DNA of 64,000 nt from Bacteroidota bacterium (GTDB taxonomy: Bacteria > Bacteroidota > Bacteroidia > Chitinophagales > BACL12). The notes under the pieces were generated by a model. That model was not told the origin of the DNA and ran no database searches. It was given only the letters and a program-made list of their open reading frames with translations. Positions 41,837 through 50,049 of the stretch are shown piece by piece. The stretch's first letter is position 1; each line of letters starts with the position of its first letter. The position numbers were made by a program, and so were the translations under genes. The stretch lies in contig JADKAC010000005.1 of NCBI GenBank assembly GCA_016715425.1, positions 434,001 through 498,000 on the forward strand, in the 5' to 3' direction.

Positions 41837-42738
41837 TTATTTATTTCTGCAACTGCAAGTTGAATTTTATTATCTAATTCATCACTCACTTTCCATAAGG
41901 GTAAACGCAAACTATCACCGCAAATACCACCATGCTTTAATGCAGATTTTATACCTCCGGGATTGCCTTCTTTAAAAATTAATTCCATGAAGTCGAGTAA
42001 TTTATAATGCAGTGATTGTGCTGTTATAAAATCACCTTTAATTCCACAACGTACCATTTCAGAAAAATCATTTGCTGCGTAATTAGCAACTACACTTATA
42101 ACTCCACGCATACCAAAAGCAATCATCGGCATAGTGAAAATATCATCACCAGATACTACTAAAAAATCTGGATCTGCACCTTGAATAATTCGCATACATT
42201 GCACAAAATTTCCTGACGCTTCTTTTATAGCAATTACATGTTTGGCATCTTTTGCTATCCGTAGTGTTGTATTCGCTTCTATATTTGAACTTGTTCTCCC
42301 GGGTACATTATATAAAATAATTGGCAAAGGACTTATTGAATCGATTGCCATGTAATGATGGTATATTCCTTCTTGTGTTGGTTTATTATAATAGGGTGAT
42401 GCAGATAAAATTGCATCCACACCTTTGAAATGATATCTGCCGATTGATTCTTTTAATGCTTGTGTATTGTTACCACCAAAACCGGCTACTACAGGAATTT
42501 TTCCATTCACAGTTTTAACTGTAAAATCAATAATTGAAAATCGCTCTGCTTCGGAAAGTGTTGCAGCTTCTCCAGTTGTACCCATACTCACTACAAATTC
42601 CACTTTCCCCATTATGACATGATGAATAAGTGCTTCAAGTCCTTGCCAATCAATGGAGCCATCAGTTTTAAATGGAGTAACTAATGCAACACCTGTTCCT
42701 GTAAATTTTGAAATACTATCTTTTGAATAAGAATGCAT
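41833..42738 (-). CDS. dapA: 4-hydroxy-tetrahydrodipicolinate synthase
   Basis: Condenses pyruvate with aspartate semialdehyde in the diaminopimelate/lysine pathway. 301 residues, TIM barrel. Catalytic residues: Thr54-Thr55 in SMGTTGEAATLS, Tyr143 in ILYNVPGRTS, and the Schiff-base Lys172 in IAIKEASGN. Last gene of the accA-DUF6913-dapA series (2-base gap). The first 11 residues are slightly longer than usual; a later start is not available without losing the first strand. Confidence 0.93.
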   Translation of the reverse strand: MHSYSKDSISKFTGTGVALVTPFKTDGSIDWQGLEALIHHVIMGKVEFVVSMGTTGEAATLSEAERFSIIDFTVKTVNGKIPVVAGFGGNNTQALKESIGRYHFKGVDAILSASPYYNKPTQEGIYHHYMAIDSISPLPIILYNVPGRTSSNIEANTTLRIAKDAKHVIAIKEASGNFVQCMRIIQGADPDFLVVSGDDIFTMPMIAFGMRGVISVVANYAANDFSEMVRCGIKGDFITAQSLHYKLLDFMELIFKEGNPGGIKSALKHGGICGDSLRLPLWKVSDELDNKIQLAVAEINN

Positions 42739-42740
42739 TA

Positions 42741-43268
42741 TTAATGATTTAAAAGTTTTAAATAATGTTCCACCTGATCTAAATAATTAAACGTATCCGT
42801 ATGGGAATCTATATGCATCATAAAATCATAGCAATAAGTTTTGTTCTCAGAGAAAACTCCTATACGCAATTTAGAATTTGAAAAAGCAGAAATAAATTCT
42901 AATGGTCTGATACTATCCAGACTTGTATTTATTAGGATATCAAAATCTTTTTCAATAAAATCTTTTATCGCATTCATCTTCGGAATCCCTGCCCAGCTCA
43001 AATCTTTTTTAGTAATCCATTTTATATTTTCTTCTTCAAATGGAGGTAGCTTTTTTACATAGCCAATCATTTCAATTTTTTTGCCTTCACTTTTATAACC
43101 GTATAATTTATTCAGTAATAAGCGCAATTGAATTGGATCAGATCCATCTAGTAAAAACCCAATGGATTTTATCTCTTTCCATTGCAGTGTTTTGCGATGA
43201 CGGTTTTGGGCATATTTTTTTGATTGGAATAATCGTTGAAATACTTTGTTTTTAATTGGAGTAAACAT
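42741..43268 (-). CDS. DUF6913-like protein
   Basis: 175-residue protein without signal peptide or recognisable catalytic motif. The start VFQRLFQSKKYAQNRHRKTLQWKEIKSIGFLLDGSDP and the phrases WITKKDLSWAGIP, FDILINTSLDSIRPLEFISAFSNSKLRIGVF match my memory of DUF6913, a Bacteroidota family usually found beside dapA. It could be a Rossmann-like fold, given the alternation of strands and helices. It lies 10 bases after accA and 2 before dapA. Confidence 0.65.
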   Translation of the reverse strand: MFTPIKNKVFQRLFQSKKYAQNRHRKTLQWKEIKSIGFLLDGSDPIQLRLLLNKLYGYKSEGKKIEMIGYVKKLPPFEEENIKWITKKDLSWAGIPKMNAIKDFIEKDFDILINTSLDSIRPLEFISAFSNSKLRIGVFSENKTYCYDFMMHIDSHTDTFNYLDQVEHYLKLLNH

Positions 43269-43278
43269 AGCTGCTCAA

Positions 43279-44250
43279 TCAAACCATTTCATTTGTTTTC
43301 ACTTCATCATACATTCCCATTGCAGAGAATTTATCAATGCGTTGCTGAATGCGATCTTCCGGAGAAATTTTATTGAGTTCTTTGATAGTGGAAATGATTT
43401 GCTTTTTTAAAATTGTAGCCATTCCCTCGGGATCAGAATGTGCACCACCCAAAGGTTCTTTTATAATGCCGTCAATAAGTTTATTTTGAAAATTATCTTC
43501 TGCGGTAAGCTTTAAATTTTCTGCAGCCGCTTCTTTATAATTCCAGCTTCTCCAAAGAATTGAAGAACAACTTTCAGGAGATATTACACTATACCATGTA
43601 TTCTCTAACATTAAAACTTTATCTCCCACACCAATTCCCAATGCACCACCGGAAGCCCCTTCTCCAATGATTAGGCAAATCACTGGCACTTTCATCAAAG
43701 TCATTTCATAAATATTGCGAGCTATTGCTTCTGCTTGCCCACGTTCTTCGGCTTCCAATCCGGGGAAAGCTCCCGGCGTATCAATAAAAGTTACAATTGG
43801 TTTATCAAATTTTTCAGCAAGCTTCATCAATCGCAGTGCTTTTCTATAACCTTCCGGATTAGCCATACCGAAATTGCGATACTGACGCATTTTTGTATTC
43901 ACACCTTTTTGATGTCCTATCATCATCACCGACATACCGCCAATAATTCCAAAACCACCAACAATTGCTTTATCATCTCCTACATTTCTATCACCATGTA
44001 ATTCTGTAAACGAATCACACATTGTTTCGATATAAAACATAGTATAAGGACGTTCCGGATGTCTGGATAATTGTACTTTCTGCCAGCCATTTAAATTGGT
44101 GTAAATATCCTTTTTCAACTTATTGATTTTATCAACAAGTGCTTTTTCCGGTTGAGAGATATCCGTTTTGGATTTAGCACCAACCGCACGCAACTTTTCT
44201 AATTCCTCGTATAAATCAGCAATAGGTTGTTCAAAATCAAGAAATACCAT
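43279..44250 (-). CDS. accA: Acetyl-CoA carboxylase carboxyltransferase, alpha subunit
   Basis: Transfers carboxyl from biotin to acetyl-CoA for fatty-acid synthesis. 323 residues, standard length. Landmarks: coiled N-terminus (ELEKLRAVGAKSKTDISQPEKALVDKINKLKKDIY), LSRHPERPYTMFYIE, FTELHGDRNVGDDKAIVGGFG, HQKGVNTKMRQYRNFGMANPEGYRKALRLM, and the oxyanion-type IGEGASGGALGIGVGD. accC lies at 50760, while accB and accD are outside the window. First gene of the accA-DUF6913-dapA unit. Confidence 0.95.
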   Translation of the reverse strand: MVFLDFEQPIADLYEELEKLRAVGAKSKTDISQPEKALVDKINKLKKDIYTNLNGWQKVQLSRHPERPYTMFYIETMCDSFTELHGDRNVGDDKAIVGGFGIIGGMSVMMIGHQKGVNTKMRQYRNFGMANPEGYRKALRLMKLAEKFDKPIVTFIDTPGAFPGLEAEERGQAEAIARNIYEMTLMKVPVICLIIGEGASGGALGIGVGDKVLMLENTWYSVISPESCSSILWRSWNYKEAAAENLKLTAEDNFQNKLIDGIIKEPLGGAHSDPEGMATILKKQIISTIKELNKISPEDRIQQRIDKFSAMGMYDEVKTNEMV

Positions 44251-44265
44251 TTAATAATGTTTTCA

Positions 44266-44273
44266 CAAACTTA
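44266..44273 (-). promoter_or_regulatory. -7 element for the accA operon
   Basis: On the minus strand this reads TAAGTTTG (TAnnTTTG), 15 bases upstream of the accA ATG. No TTG at 19-21 bases. Confidence 0.4.
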
Positions 44274-44343
44274 CGCATTACACAACAAAATGGGCGTGTA
44301 AGAAATTTTTAAATCTCGGTTATAAACGTTTGCAAAAAGGCCT

Positions 44344-44351
44344 TATATTTG
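44344..44351 (+). promoter_or_regulatory. -7 element for tRNA-Asp
   Basis: TATATTTG fits TAnnTTTG and lies 17 bases before the mature tRNA 5' end; TTA at 44320-44322 is 21 bases upstream. Confidence 0.5.
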
Positions 44352-44368
44352 CAACGCTTTTTAAGCAG

Positions 44369-44442
44369 GGAGTGGTAGTTCAGTTGGTTAGAATACGTGC
44401 CTGTCACGCACGGGGTCGCGGGTTCGAGTCCCGTCCGCTCCG
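44369..44442 (+). tRNA. tRNA-Asp (anticodon GTC)
   Basis: A complete cloverleaf of 74 nucleotides without an encoded CCA. The acceptor arms GGAGTGG / CCGCTCC pair with one G-T; the D-arm AGTTCAGTTGGTTAGAAT is standard. Anticodon stem CGTGC/GCACG closes the loop CTGTCAC with anticodon GTC (44403-44405). The T-arm is GCGGG TTCGAGT CCCGT (T-C-loop TTCGA) and the discriminator base is G. Sequence is very close to the E. coli tRNA-Asp pattern. Confidence 0.97.
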
Positions 44443-44443
44443 C

Positions 44444-44478
44444 AAAAAAAAACCTCCGTTATCGGAGGTTTTTTTTTA
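44444..44478 (+). terminator. Terminator of tRNA-Asp
   Basis: A-run, CCTCCG (44453-44458), loop TTAT, CGGAGG (44463-44468), T-run: a perfect hairpin whose A and T tracts extend the stem, directly behind the tRNA. Confidence 0.9.
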
Positions 44479-44617
44479 TTTGTAAACTTTTTAATTTTAA
44501 TAAAAAGTGTAATGTGAATTTGTCCTTCTCCATTTAATATCCATTCGAAGTCAAGATTGATTTTCCTAAAAATTTTTCTTATCTGATATTCTCAATTTTG
44601 GTTAAATGAATGCCATT

Positions 44618-44740
44618 TTATTTGGCAGGTGTGGTATTGATATATACCTGCAGTGGCATTCCATTCGGACATGATTCTTTTACTTGTGTTGCCGGCTGCA
44701 TCCTTGCGATAGCACCGGCATTGTGTACTAAGCGTTTCAT
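44618..44740 (-). CDS. Possible 40-residue small protein behind prmC
   Basis: Unrecognised short frame of 40 codons plus stop. Translated, it starts MKRLVHNAGAIARMQPATQ and ends with VKESCPNGMPLQVYINTTPAK (split here for length). G+C is 55 of 123 bases (45%), above the surrounding intergenic DNA and most neighbours. It lies on the prmC strand, 64 bases after the prmC stop. There is no hydrophobic segment; one Cys and one Cys-Pro-Asn-Gly turn are visible. It could be a small regulatory peptide, a precursor peptide or chance. Confidence is limited by size and lack of homologues I can recall. Confidence 0.4.
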   Translation of the reverse strand: MKRLVHNAGAIARMQPATQVKESCPNGMPLQVYINTTPAK

Positions 44741-44803
44741 AATTTTTTGTTTAATTAGTTATAAGATGTTTAGATAGCATAATTGCACAAGTGATGCCAC
44801 AAT

Positions 44804-45637
44804 TTATTTTTTTGCTTTAGCTATGCGTGCCTTGTTTTGAAAATCTTTTAGTATTTCAACATCTGAAAATCCAAATGTGATTAACAAATCTTTAATAGCA
44901 TCAGATTGATCTTCATGTATTTCAAATAATAATAATCCTGATGATTGTAATAGTTGTTTCGCTTTTTCTGCAATAACTCTATAGAAATATAGCGCATCAT
45001 TTTCAGGAGTAAATAAAGCAACATGTGGTTCGTATTGCAACACATTGTTGTGCATAGATTTTTTTTCAGCAGGTAGAATATAAGGTGGATTGCTAATGAT
45101 AATATCAAAATTAGAATTGCTCTCTTTATAAAAATTTTCAATACTGCTTGTATGAAATGAAATTGCTGTTTCCATTTTCTCTGCATTTTGTTTTGCAATT
45201 GTGATGGCGTCTTCTGAAATATCTAGTGCATGCATTTCGCATTGCGGACATTGTTTTTTTATACTGATTGCAATACATCCTGAACCTGTTCCTATATCTA
45301 AAATTTTTCTTAGCTTATTTTGAATTAATTCAATTGCGAGATGCACTAATTCTTCAGTTTCCGGTCGTGGGATTAATACAGTGGGAGTAACAATAAATGG
45401 CAGATTATAAAACCATGCTTCTTCTAATATATATTGAATCGGTTCCGCTTTTAGCAATCTGTTTTTTAGAATATCAAATGTTGCAATTTCTGTTTCTGTT
45501 AATTCTTTATCATCACGCAAAAATTGTTTTCCAAATTTTTCTTCTATAAAATATTTTGAAATATTACTCGCTTCACGTTCATCATACAGTGCAGAAAGTT
45601 GTATAGTCAATGTTTTTTGATATTGAGATAATTTCAT
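44804..45637 (-). CDS. prmC: Peptide chain release factor N5-glutamine methyltransferase
   Basis: Methylates the GGQ glutamine of release factors. 277 residues. The helical N-terminal domain (about 1-90) is followed by VLIPRPETEELVH (88-100), the SAM loop DIGTGSGCIAI (114-124) and the catalytic NPPY at 183-186 (IIISNPPYIL). Length is normal. Divergent from ribD; the 5' ends are separated by 44 bases once the correct ribD start is used. Confidence 0.93.
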   Translation of the reverse strand: MKLSQYQKTLTIQLSALYDEREASNISKYFIEEKFGKQFLRDDKELTETEIATFDILKNRLLKAEPIQYILEEAWFYNLPFIVTPTVLIPRPETEELVHLAIELIQNKLRKILDIGTGSGCIAISIKKQCPQCEMHALDISEDAITIAKQNAEKMETAISFHTSSIENFYKESNSNFDIIISNPPYILPAEKKSMHNNVLQYEPHVALFTPENDALYFYRVIAEKAKQLLQSSGLLLFEIHEDQSDAIKDLLITFGFSDVEILKDFQNKARIAKAKK

Positions 45638-45668
45638 CGTTTAAAATTACAAGTTGTAAATCAAGTAG

Positions 45669-45676
45669 TAGCTTTG
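45669..45676 (+). promoter_or_regulatory. -7 element for ribD, decides its start
   Basis: TAGCTTTG fits TAnnTTTG; TTA at 45647-45649 is 19 bases upstream, and the ATG at 45682 follows after 5 bases. An earlier in-frame start at 45610 would lie upstream of this promoter and overlap prmC. Confidence 0.55.
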
Positions 45677-45681
45677 GCGTA

Positions 45682-46710
45682 ATGGATTATTCAGCAATTA
45701 TGCAGCGATGTTTAATGCTTGCCGAATTAGGTGCAGGGAATGTTGCGCCTAATCCAATGGTTGGGTGTATGATTTTGTATGAGGATAAAATTATCGCAGA
45801 AGGATTTCACAAACAATTTGGTGGTCCACATGCAGAAGTGGATGCAATTCAAAATGCAATTGCAGCAGGGTTTGATGATTTTAGTGAAGCGACCCTAATT
45901 GTAAATTTTGAGCCTTGTTCTCATCATGGAAAAACTCCACCTTGTGCTGATCTTGTTATTGAAAAGAAATTTAAAAAAGTAGTGATTGCTTCAGTAGATC
46001 CCAATCCACTTGTTGCAGGAAGAGGAATAAAAAAATTAAAAGATTCAGGCATAAAAGTCATCACAGGAATTTCTGATGCAGAGAATAAAAAGTCGAATGC
46101 ACACTTCTTTATTTTTCAAACAAAACAAAGACCGTATATCACTTTAAAATGGGCGCAAAGCAGTGATGGTTTTATTGCAAAAATGAATCATGAACAAATA
46201 AAACTCAGCAATAAATTCAGTGATGTATTAGTACATAAAATGCGGGCGGAGCACATGGCAATATTAGTTGGTGGTCGCACTGCGGTGAAAGATAATCCTT
46301 TGCTGAACGTCCGTTTGTGGACTGGAAAATCACCGCTGCGTATAGTTTTAGATAACAAAGGATTTGTTCCTAAAAATTTGCATGTATTGGATAACTCTAT
46401 TCCCACATTAATATTTAATCCGTTAGTAGAAGGGAAAAAGGCAAATACAGAATTTATTAAGTGTATTGGCAAAAATACTATTCAACAAGTGTTACAATAT
46501 TTATACACACAAAATATTAATAGCTTATTAGTGGAAGGTGGTGCAATTACTTTGAATGATTTTATAAATAGCGGCGCATGGGATGCAATTAAAATATTTG
46601 AAACACCACACATTTTATATAGTGGAATTGCTGCACCCATCCGACCAGAATTGCCAAGTTTAAAGGAGAAAATATTAGACAACAATTTGGTAAGCTATTA
46701 TAATGTATGA
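45682..46710 (+). CDS. ribD: Riboflavin biosynthesis deaminase/reductase RibD
   Basis: Bifunctional enzyme for the second and third steps of riboflavin synthesis from GTP. From ATG 45682 the product is 342 residues. Deaminase domain: NVAPNPMVGCMI, GGPHAEVDAI (zinc-binding His and catalytic Glu), EPCSHHGKTPPCADLVI (zinc Cys pair). Reductase domain from about residue 145: ITLKWAQSSDGFIA, ILVGGRTAVKDNPLLNVR, LLVEGGAITLNDFI. The 3' end overlaps the EamA transporter gene by 4 bases. Confidence 0.94.
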   Translation: MDYSAIMQRCLMLAELGAGNVAPNPMVGCMILYEDKIIAEGFHKQFGGPHAEVDAIQNAIAAGFDDFSEATLIVNFEPCSHHGKTPPCADLVIEKKFKKVVIASVDPNPLVAGRGIKKLKDSGIKVITGISDAENKKSNAHFFIFQTKQRPYITLKWAQSSDGFIAKMNHEQIKLSNKFSDVLVHKMRAEHMAILVGGRTAVKDNPLLNVRLWTGKSPLRIVLDNKGFVPKNLHVLDNSIPTLIFNPLVEGKKANTEFIKCIGKNTIQQVLQYLYTQNINSLLVEGGAITLNDFINSGAWDAIKIFETPHILYSGIAAPIRPELPSLKEKILDNNLVSYYNV

Positions 46711-47576
46711 TCTATCTGCTTTTAAGTATTTTGAGTTCTACATGCATACTTCTTATTTTCAAGTTTATTGCAATAAGAAATATTCCCGCACTTCCCGTAA
46801 TTGTAATTAATTATTCTGTTTGTATTCTTTGCGGATTCATCGCTTTAAACAATACATTTTTTGTTTCCGCAATACTTCAAAAAAATTGGTTTCCACTTGC
46901 ATGTTTACTTGGTGCATTATTTATTGTCGGATTTTATCTCATGGCCTTATCTGTACGATATGCAGGAGTTACTGTTACTTCTGTGGCAAATAAGCTATCA
47001 TTAATAATACCTGTAATAGCTGCATTATATTTATATGGTGACACATTAAACTCATTTAAAATATTGGGAATACTGTTTGGCATAATTGCAATTTTTCTTT
47101 TGCGACATAAAGAAGAAATATCTCAAAAGTCGGGCATAAGTATGTATATTATTTTGCCTATAGTTGTATTAATCAGCAGTGGTATGGTTGATACAATTGC
47201 AAACTATGCACAAAAAATTGCAGTACCACAAAATGAATACACTTTGTTTCTGATAGTTGTATTTGGTATGGCGGCAATTATTGGTTGGATAGTATTGATT
47301 GTAAATATTTTAAAACGCAAACATGCGCTCAATTATAAAATTATACTTGGAGGGATTGCCTTAGGTATTCCTAATTATGGAAGTATGTATTTTTTAATTA
47401 TGGGCTTAAGTTATTCCGGTTTGCAGAGTTCTGTTTTCTTTCCTTTAAATAATTTAACCGTGGTAATTTTTTCTTTTATTGCAGCCATTATAATTTTTAA
47501 AGAGCAATATTCCAAAAGAAATATTATGGGATTAGCCATTGCAATTACATCCATTATACTTATGGCTATTGCATAA
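46707..47576 (+). CDS. EamA/DMT-family membrane transporter
   Basis: 289-residue inner-membrane protein with about ten hydrophobic helices arranged as two EamA repeats (first about 1-135, second about 145-289). VKTSVANKLSLIIPV-like (here YAGVTVTSVANKLSLIIPVIAALYLYGD) closes the first repeat and SGLQSSVFFPLNNLTVVIFSFIAAIIIFKEQYS the second; the acidic/Glu-Gln end after the ninth helix is typical of the drug/metabolite transporters. Substrate unknown. Its 4-base overlap with ribD raises the possibility of a flavin-related substrate, but this is only context. Confidence 0.8.
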   Translation: MIYLLLSILSSTCILLIFKFIAIRNIPALPVIVINYSVCILCGFIALNNTFFVSAILQKNWFPLACLLGALFIVGFYLMALSVRYAGVTVTSVANKLSLIIPVIAALYLYGDTLNSFKILGILFGIIAIFLLRHKEEISQKSGISMYIILPIVVLISSGMVDTIANYAQKIAVPQNEYTLFLIVVFGMAAIIGWIVLIVNILKRKHALNYKIILGGIALGIPNYGSMYFLIMGLSYSGLQSSVFFPLNNLTVVIFSFIAAIIIFKEQYSKRNIMGLAIAITSIILMAIA

Positions 47577-47612
47577 AAAAAGCCCATGTAGACACATGAG
47601 CTTTTTTATTTG
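47575..47612. terminator. Bidirectional terminator between EamA and gdh genes
   Basis: AAAAAGC, CATGT, AGAC, ACATG, GCTTTTTT: a hairpin with a C/A mismatch and flanking A and T runs, placed between convergent stop codons at 47576 and 47626. Confidence 0.75.
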
Positions 47613-47625
47613 TAATGAAACTATA

Positions 47626-49035
47626 TCAAGGGAAAATACCCATCGCAGTATAGTCAGAAGCAATTTTATTAATTGCCACCACAAATGCTGCTGTACGCAG
47701 GTTTTTCACTTTATCATTTTTCTTTAATTCGTTGCGTATTTCAATATATGAATTAATCATTGTTTCTTCCAGACCGGAACGCACTAAATCAATTTCATCT
47801 GCACCACGAGATAATGTATGTTTATCTGCATCTGAAAGAGATGCTCCTGTAATTTTTTCAAATGTTTCAATCAAATTTAAATTTGTTGCCTGATCAAAAC
47901 GTTTACTCAATCTACCGAAGCGCACATGCGATAAATTCTTCAGCCACTCGAAATAGGAAACCGTAACACCACCTGCATTTAAATACATATCAGGTATAAC
48001 CATGATTCCCATACTATCTAAAATTTCATCTGCTTCTGCAGAGATAGGTCCGTTAGCAGCTTCCGCAACAATTTTTGCTTGAATTCTAGAAGCGTTCTCT
48101 TCTGTAATAACATTTTCTAATGCGGCAGGAACAAGGATATCACAAGGCTGTTCTAAAATATCATTTGTATGCGTAAAGTTTTTTGCATCAGGATAATTTA
48201 AAATTGAACCTGAAGTTTTGCGATGTGTAAATACGCTATCTATTTCTAGTCCATTTATATTGTATATAGCACCTTCCATTTCACCGATACCGATAATTTT
48301 TGCTCCACCTTCCTGAAAAAATTTCGCAGCATAATAACCTACATTTCCAAATCCCTGGATAATAACTGATTTGCCTTTGATGCCTTTAGTCAAACCAAAT
48401 TTTTTCATATCCTCTTCAAAAGAACATGCTTCACGAGTTCCGTAGAATACACCTAAACCGGTTGCTTCACGACGACCATTAATACCTTGTTGTGTAACTG
48501 GTTTTCCGGTAACACATCCGTATCCATCTACTGAATCAGGATTTAATGCCATGTAGGTATCTACAATCCAACTCATTTCTCTTTCGCCGGTTCCATAATC
48601 TGGTGCAGGTACATCTTGTCCCGGACCTAACATATTTTTCTTCACAAGTTCTGCTGCATAACGACGTGTAATTCTTTCTAATTGATCTACAGTATAATCT
48701 TTCGGATTGATTTTAATTCCACCTTTTGCACCACCAAATGGGACATCTACAATTGCACATTTATAAGTCATTAAACTTGCAAGCGCCATTACTTCATCTT
48801 CATTCACCATACTATCATAACGAACTCCACCTTTTGTAGGTGTGCGGTGATGACTATGCTGTACTCGCCATGCTTCAATTACTCTGTATTCTCCTTCTAT
48901 TTTAATCGGAAATTTCATGTGATATACACTGTTGCAAGCTCTTATCTGATCGAGTAATCCCCGAGGATGGCCTGTAATGTCTGCAGCTTTCTCAAAATTT
49001 TTGACAACGCTTTCAAAGAAACTGATGTTGCTCAT
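47626..49035 (-). CDS. gdhA: Glu/Leu/Phe/Val dehydrogenase (glutamate dehydrogenase)
   Basis: Oxidative deamination of glutamate (or reverse). 469 residues. Substrate pocket HHRTPTKGGVRY (about 62-73), catalytic Lys104 in DVPFGGAKGGIKINP, DVPAPDYGTGEREMSWI (about 139-155), and the NAD(P) loop GFGNVGYYAAKFF (about 224-236). About 470 residues is longer than typical 410-450 hexameric enzymes but within family range. Cofactor specificity is not decided. It lies 11 bases behind ccmD on the same strand, an unusual partner. Confidence 0.9.
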   Translation of the reverse strand: MSNISFFESVVKNFEKAADITGHPRGLLDQIRACNSVYHMKFPIKIEGEYRVIEAWRVQHSHHRTPTKGGVRYDSMVNEDEVMALASLMTYKCAIVDVPFGGAKGGIKINPKDYTVDQLERITRRYAAELVKKNMLGPGQDVPAPDYGTGEREMSWIVDTYMALNPDSVDGYGCVTGKPVTQQGINGRREATGLGVFYGTREACSFEEDMKKFGLTKGIKGKSVIIQGFGNVGYYAAKFFQEGGAKIIGIGEMEGAIYNINGLEIDSVFTHRKTSGSILNYPDAKNFTHTNDILEQPCDILVPAALENVITEENASRIQAKIVAEAANGPISAEADEILDSMGIMVIPDMYLNAGGVTVSYFEWLKNLSHVRFGRLSKRFDQATNLNLIETFEKITGASLSDADKHTLSRGADEIDLVRSGLEETMINSYIEIRNELKKNDKVKNLRTAAFVVAINKIASDYTAMGIFP

Positions 49036-49046
49036 TTTATTTTTGT

Positions 49047-49358
49047 TTAATGTTTGTTATTTATTATTTCTTGTTCTAATTTTTTTAATTTTCTGTCAAT
49101 CGTATTCAAATAAAAAATTAATCCGAATAAAATTATCAATATCACTCCTACAACTACCCAGATTAAACCTGAACTTCTGAGGCCGGTTGCCATTTCCGGA
49201 CTATTAATCTCATAAGTTGAAATTGTTGTTGAATCGCTACCTGTGCTTGTTAAGGAGTAAGTTGCTTCACTTGATTGGGCAAAGGTATAGGAACTAAATG
49301 GAATACAAAAAGAGGCAAGGAGGATACTTACAAATACAAATATTTTTTTCATGATCAA
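49047..49358 (-). CDS. ccmD: CcmD-like small membrane protein
   Basis: 103 residues: signal peptide (about 1-28, IPFSSYTFAQ), a Ser/Thr-rich linker, one transmembrane helix (SGLIWVVVGVILIILFGLIFYLNTI, about 63-87) and a basic, coiled cytoplasmic tail (DRKLKKLEQEI). This fits CcmD, the small partner of the CcmABC haem-handling complex. The N-terminal signal and the periplasmic linker are typical of Bacteroidota CcmD-family proteins. Start overlaps the ccmC stop by 4 bases. Confidence 0.78.
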   Translation of the reverse strand: MIMKKIFVFVSILLASFCIPFSSYTFAQSSEATYSLTSTGSDSTTISTYEINSPEMATGLRSSGLIWVVVGVILIILFGLIFYLNTIDRKLKKLEQEIINNKH

Positions 49359-50044
49359 ACAGCAATTTTGTTGATTTTATAATGCAAAATACGTATGCGT
49401 ACATGCAGAGAAGAAATCCATAATCCCAAACCGAAATAAGAAAGAATGGCCGGATAAAAGATAAAGCGCATTGTATTATCTAAATCGTACATGCTAAAGG
49501 CCGGATTGCCTCCATTACCCGGATGTAAACTATCGGTGAGTCTTGGAATTACAAAAATGAAAACAATTAAAAGTACATAAGCAAAAATGCTGTAAACAGC
49601 AGAAACTTTTGCTCGCTTTTCTTGATCATCTACACTGCCACGCAAAATAAAATATGCGGCATAAATTAATATTCCGATAAATGCACCCAATATTTTTGTA
49701 TCGGCATAAATCCATGAAAATAAATCGCCCCAGGTATTACTTCCCCATAACATGCCGGTTATAAATCCTAATATTCCAAATACTACAGCCACCTTTGCGC
49801 AGCTTTGTGCGACGATGTCATAAACAAGTTTTGAGGTACGTAAATATTTAATACTATAAACTAAGGATACTAATAATAACAATATCATCGTAAACCATAC
49901 AGGCACATGAAAAAATAAATTTCTGATTGTTTCATGAAGTACATATCGAGCGGGAACATCAATCATTAATCCACCGATAAAAGTATAGAGAAGAAGCAGC
50001 ACTGTAGCGTATTTCCACCATGATTTATGTAGCTGCTTTAGCAT
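49355..50044 (-). CDS. ccmC: Haem exporter protein CcmC (cytochrome c biogenesis)
   Basis: 229 residues with six transmembrane segments. The haem-handling WxWD-type stretch appears as GSNTWGDLFSWIYADTKILG (about 103-122); conserved histidines lie in HETIRNLFFHVPVWF (about 38-52) and SLHPGNGGNPAF (about 172-183). These are the CcmC/CcsA hallmarks. Handles haem for cytochrome c maturation. It lies 5 bases behind ccmB and overlaps ccmD by 4. Confidence 0.9.
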   Translation of the reverse strand: MLKQLHKSWWKYATVLLLLYTFIGGLMIDVPARYVLHETIRNLFFHVPVWFTMILLLLVSLVYSIKYLRTSKLVYDIVAQSCAKVAVVFGILGFITGMLWGSNTWGDLFSWIYADTKILGAFIGILIYAAYFILRGSVDDQEKRAKVSAVYSIFAYVLLIVFIFVIPRLTDSLHPGNGGNPAFSMYDLDNTMRFIFYPAILSYFGLGLWISSLHVRIRILHYKINKIAV

Positions 50045-50049
50045 AATTT

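Noticed and set aside
47539..47727. Short frame across the EamA/gdh junction
   Set aside because: It crosses the bidirectional terminator and overlaps both genes; no coding features.
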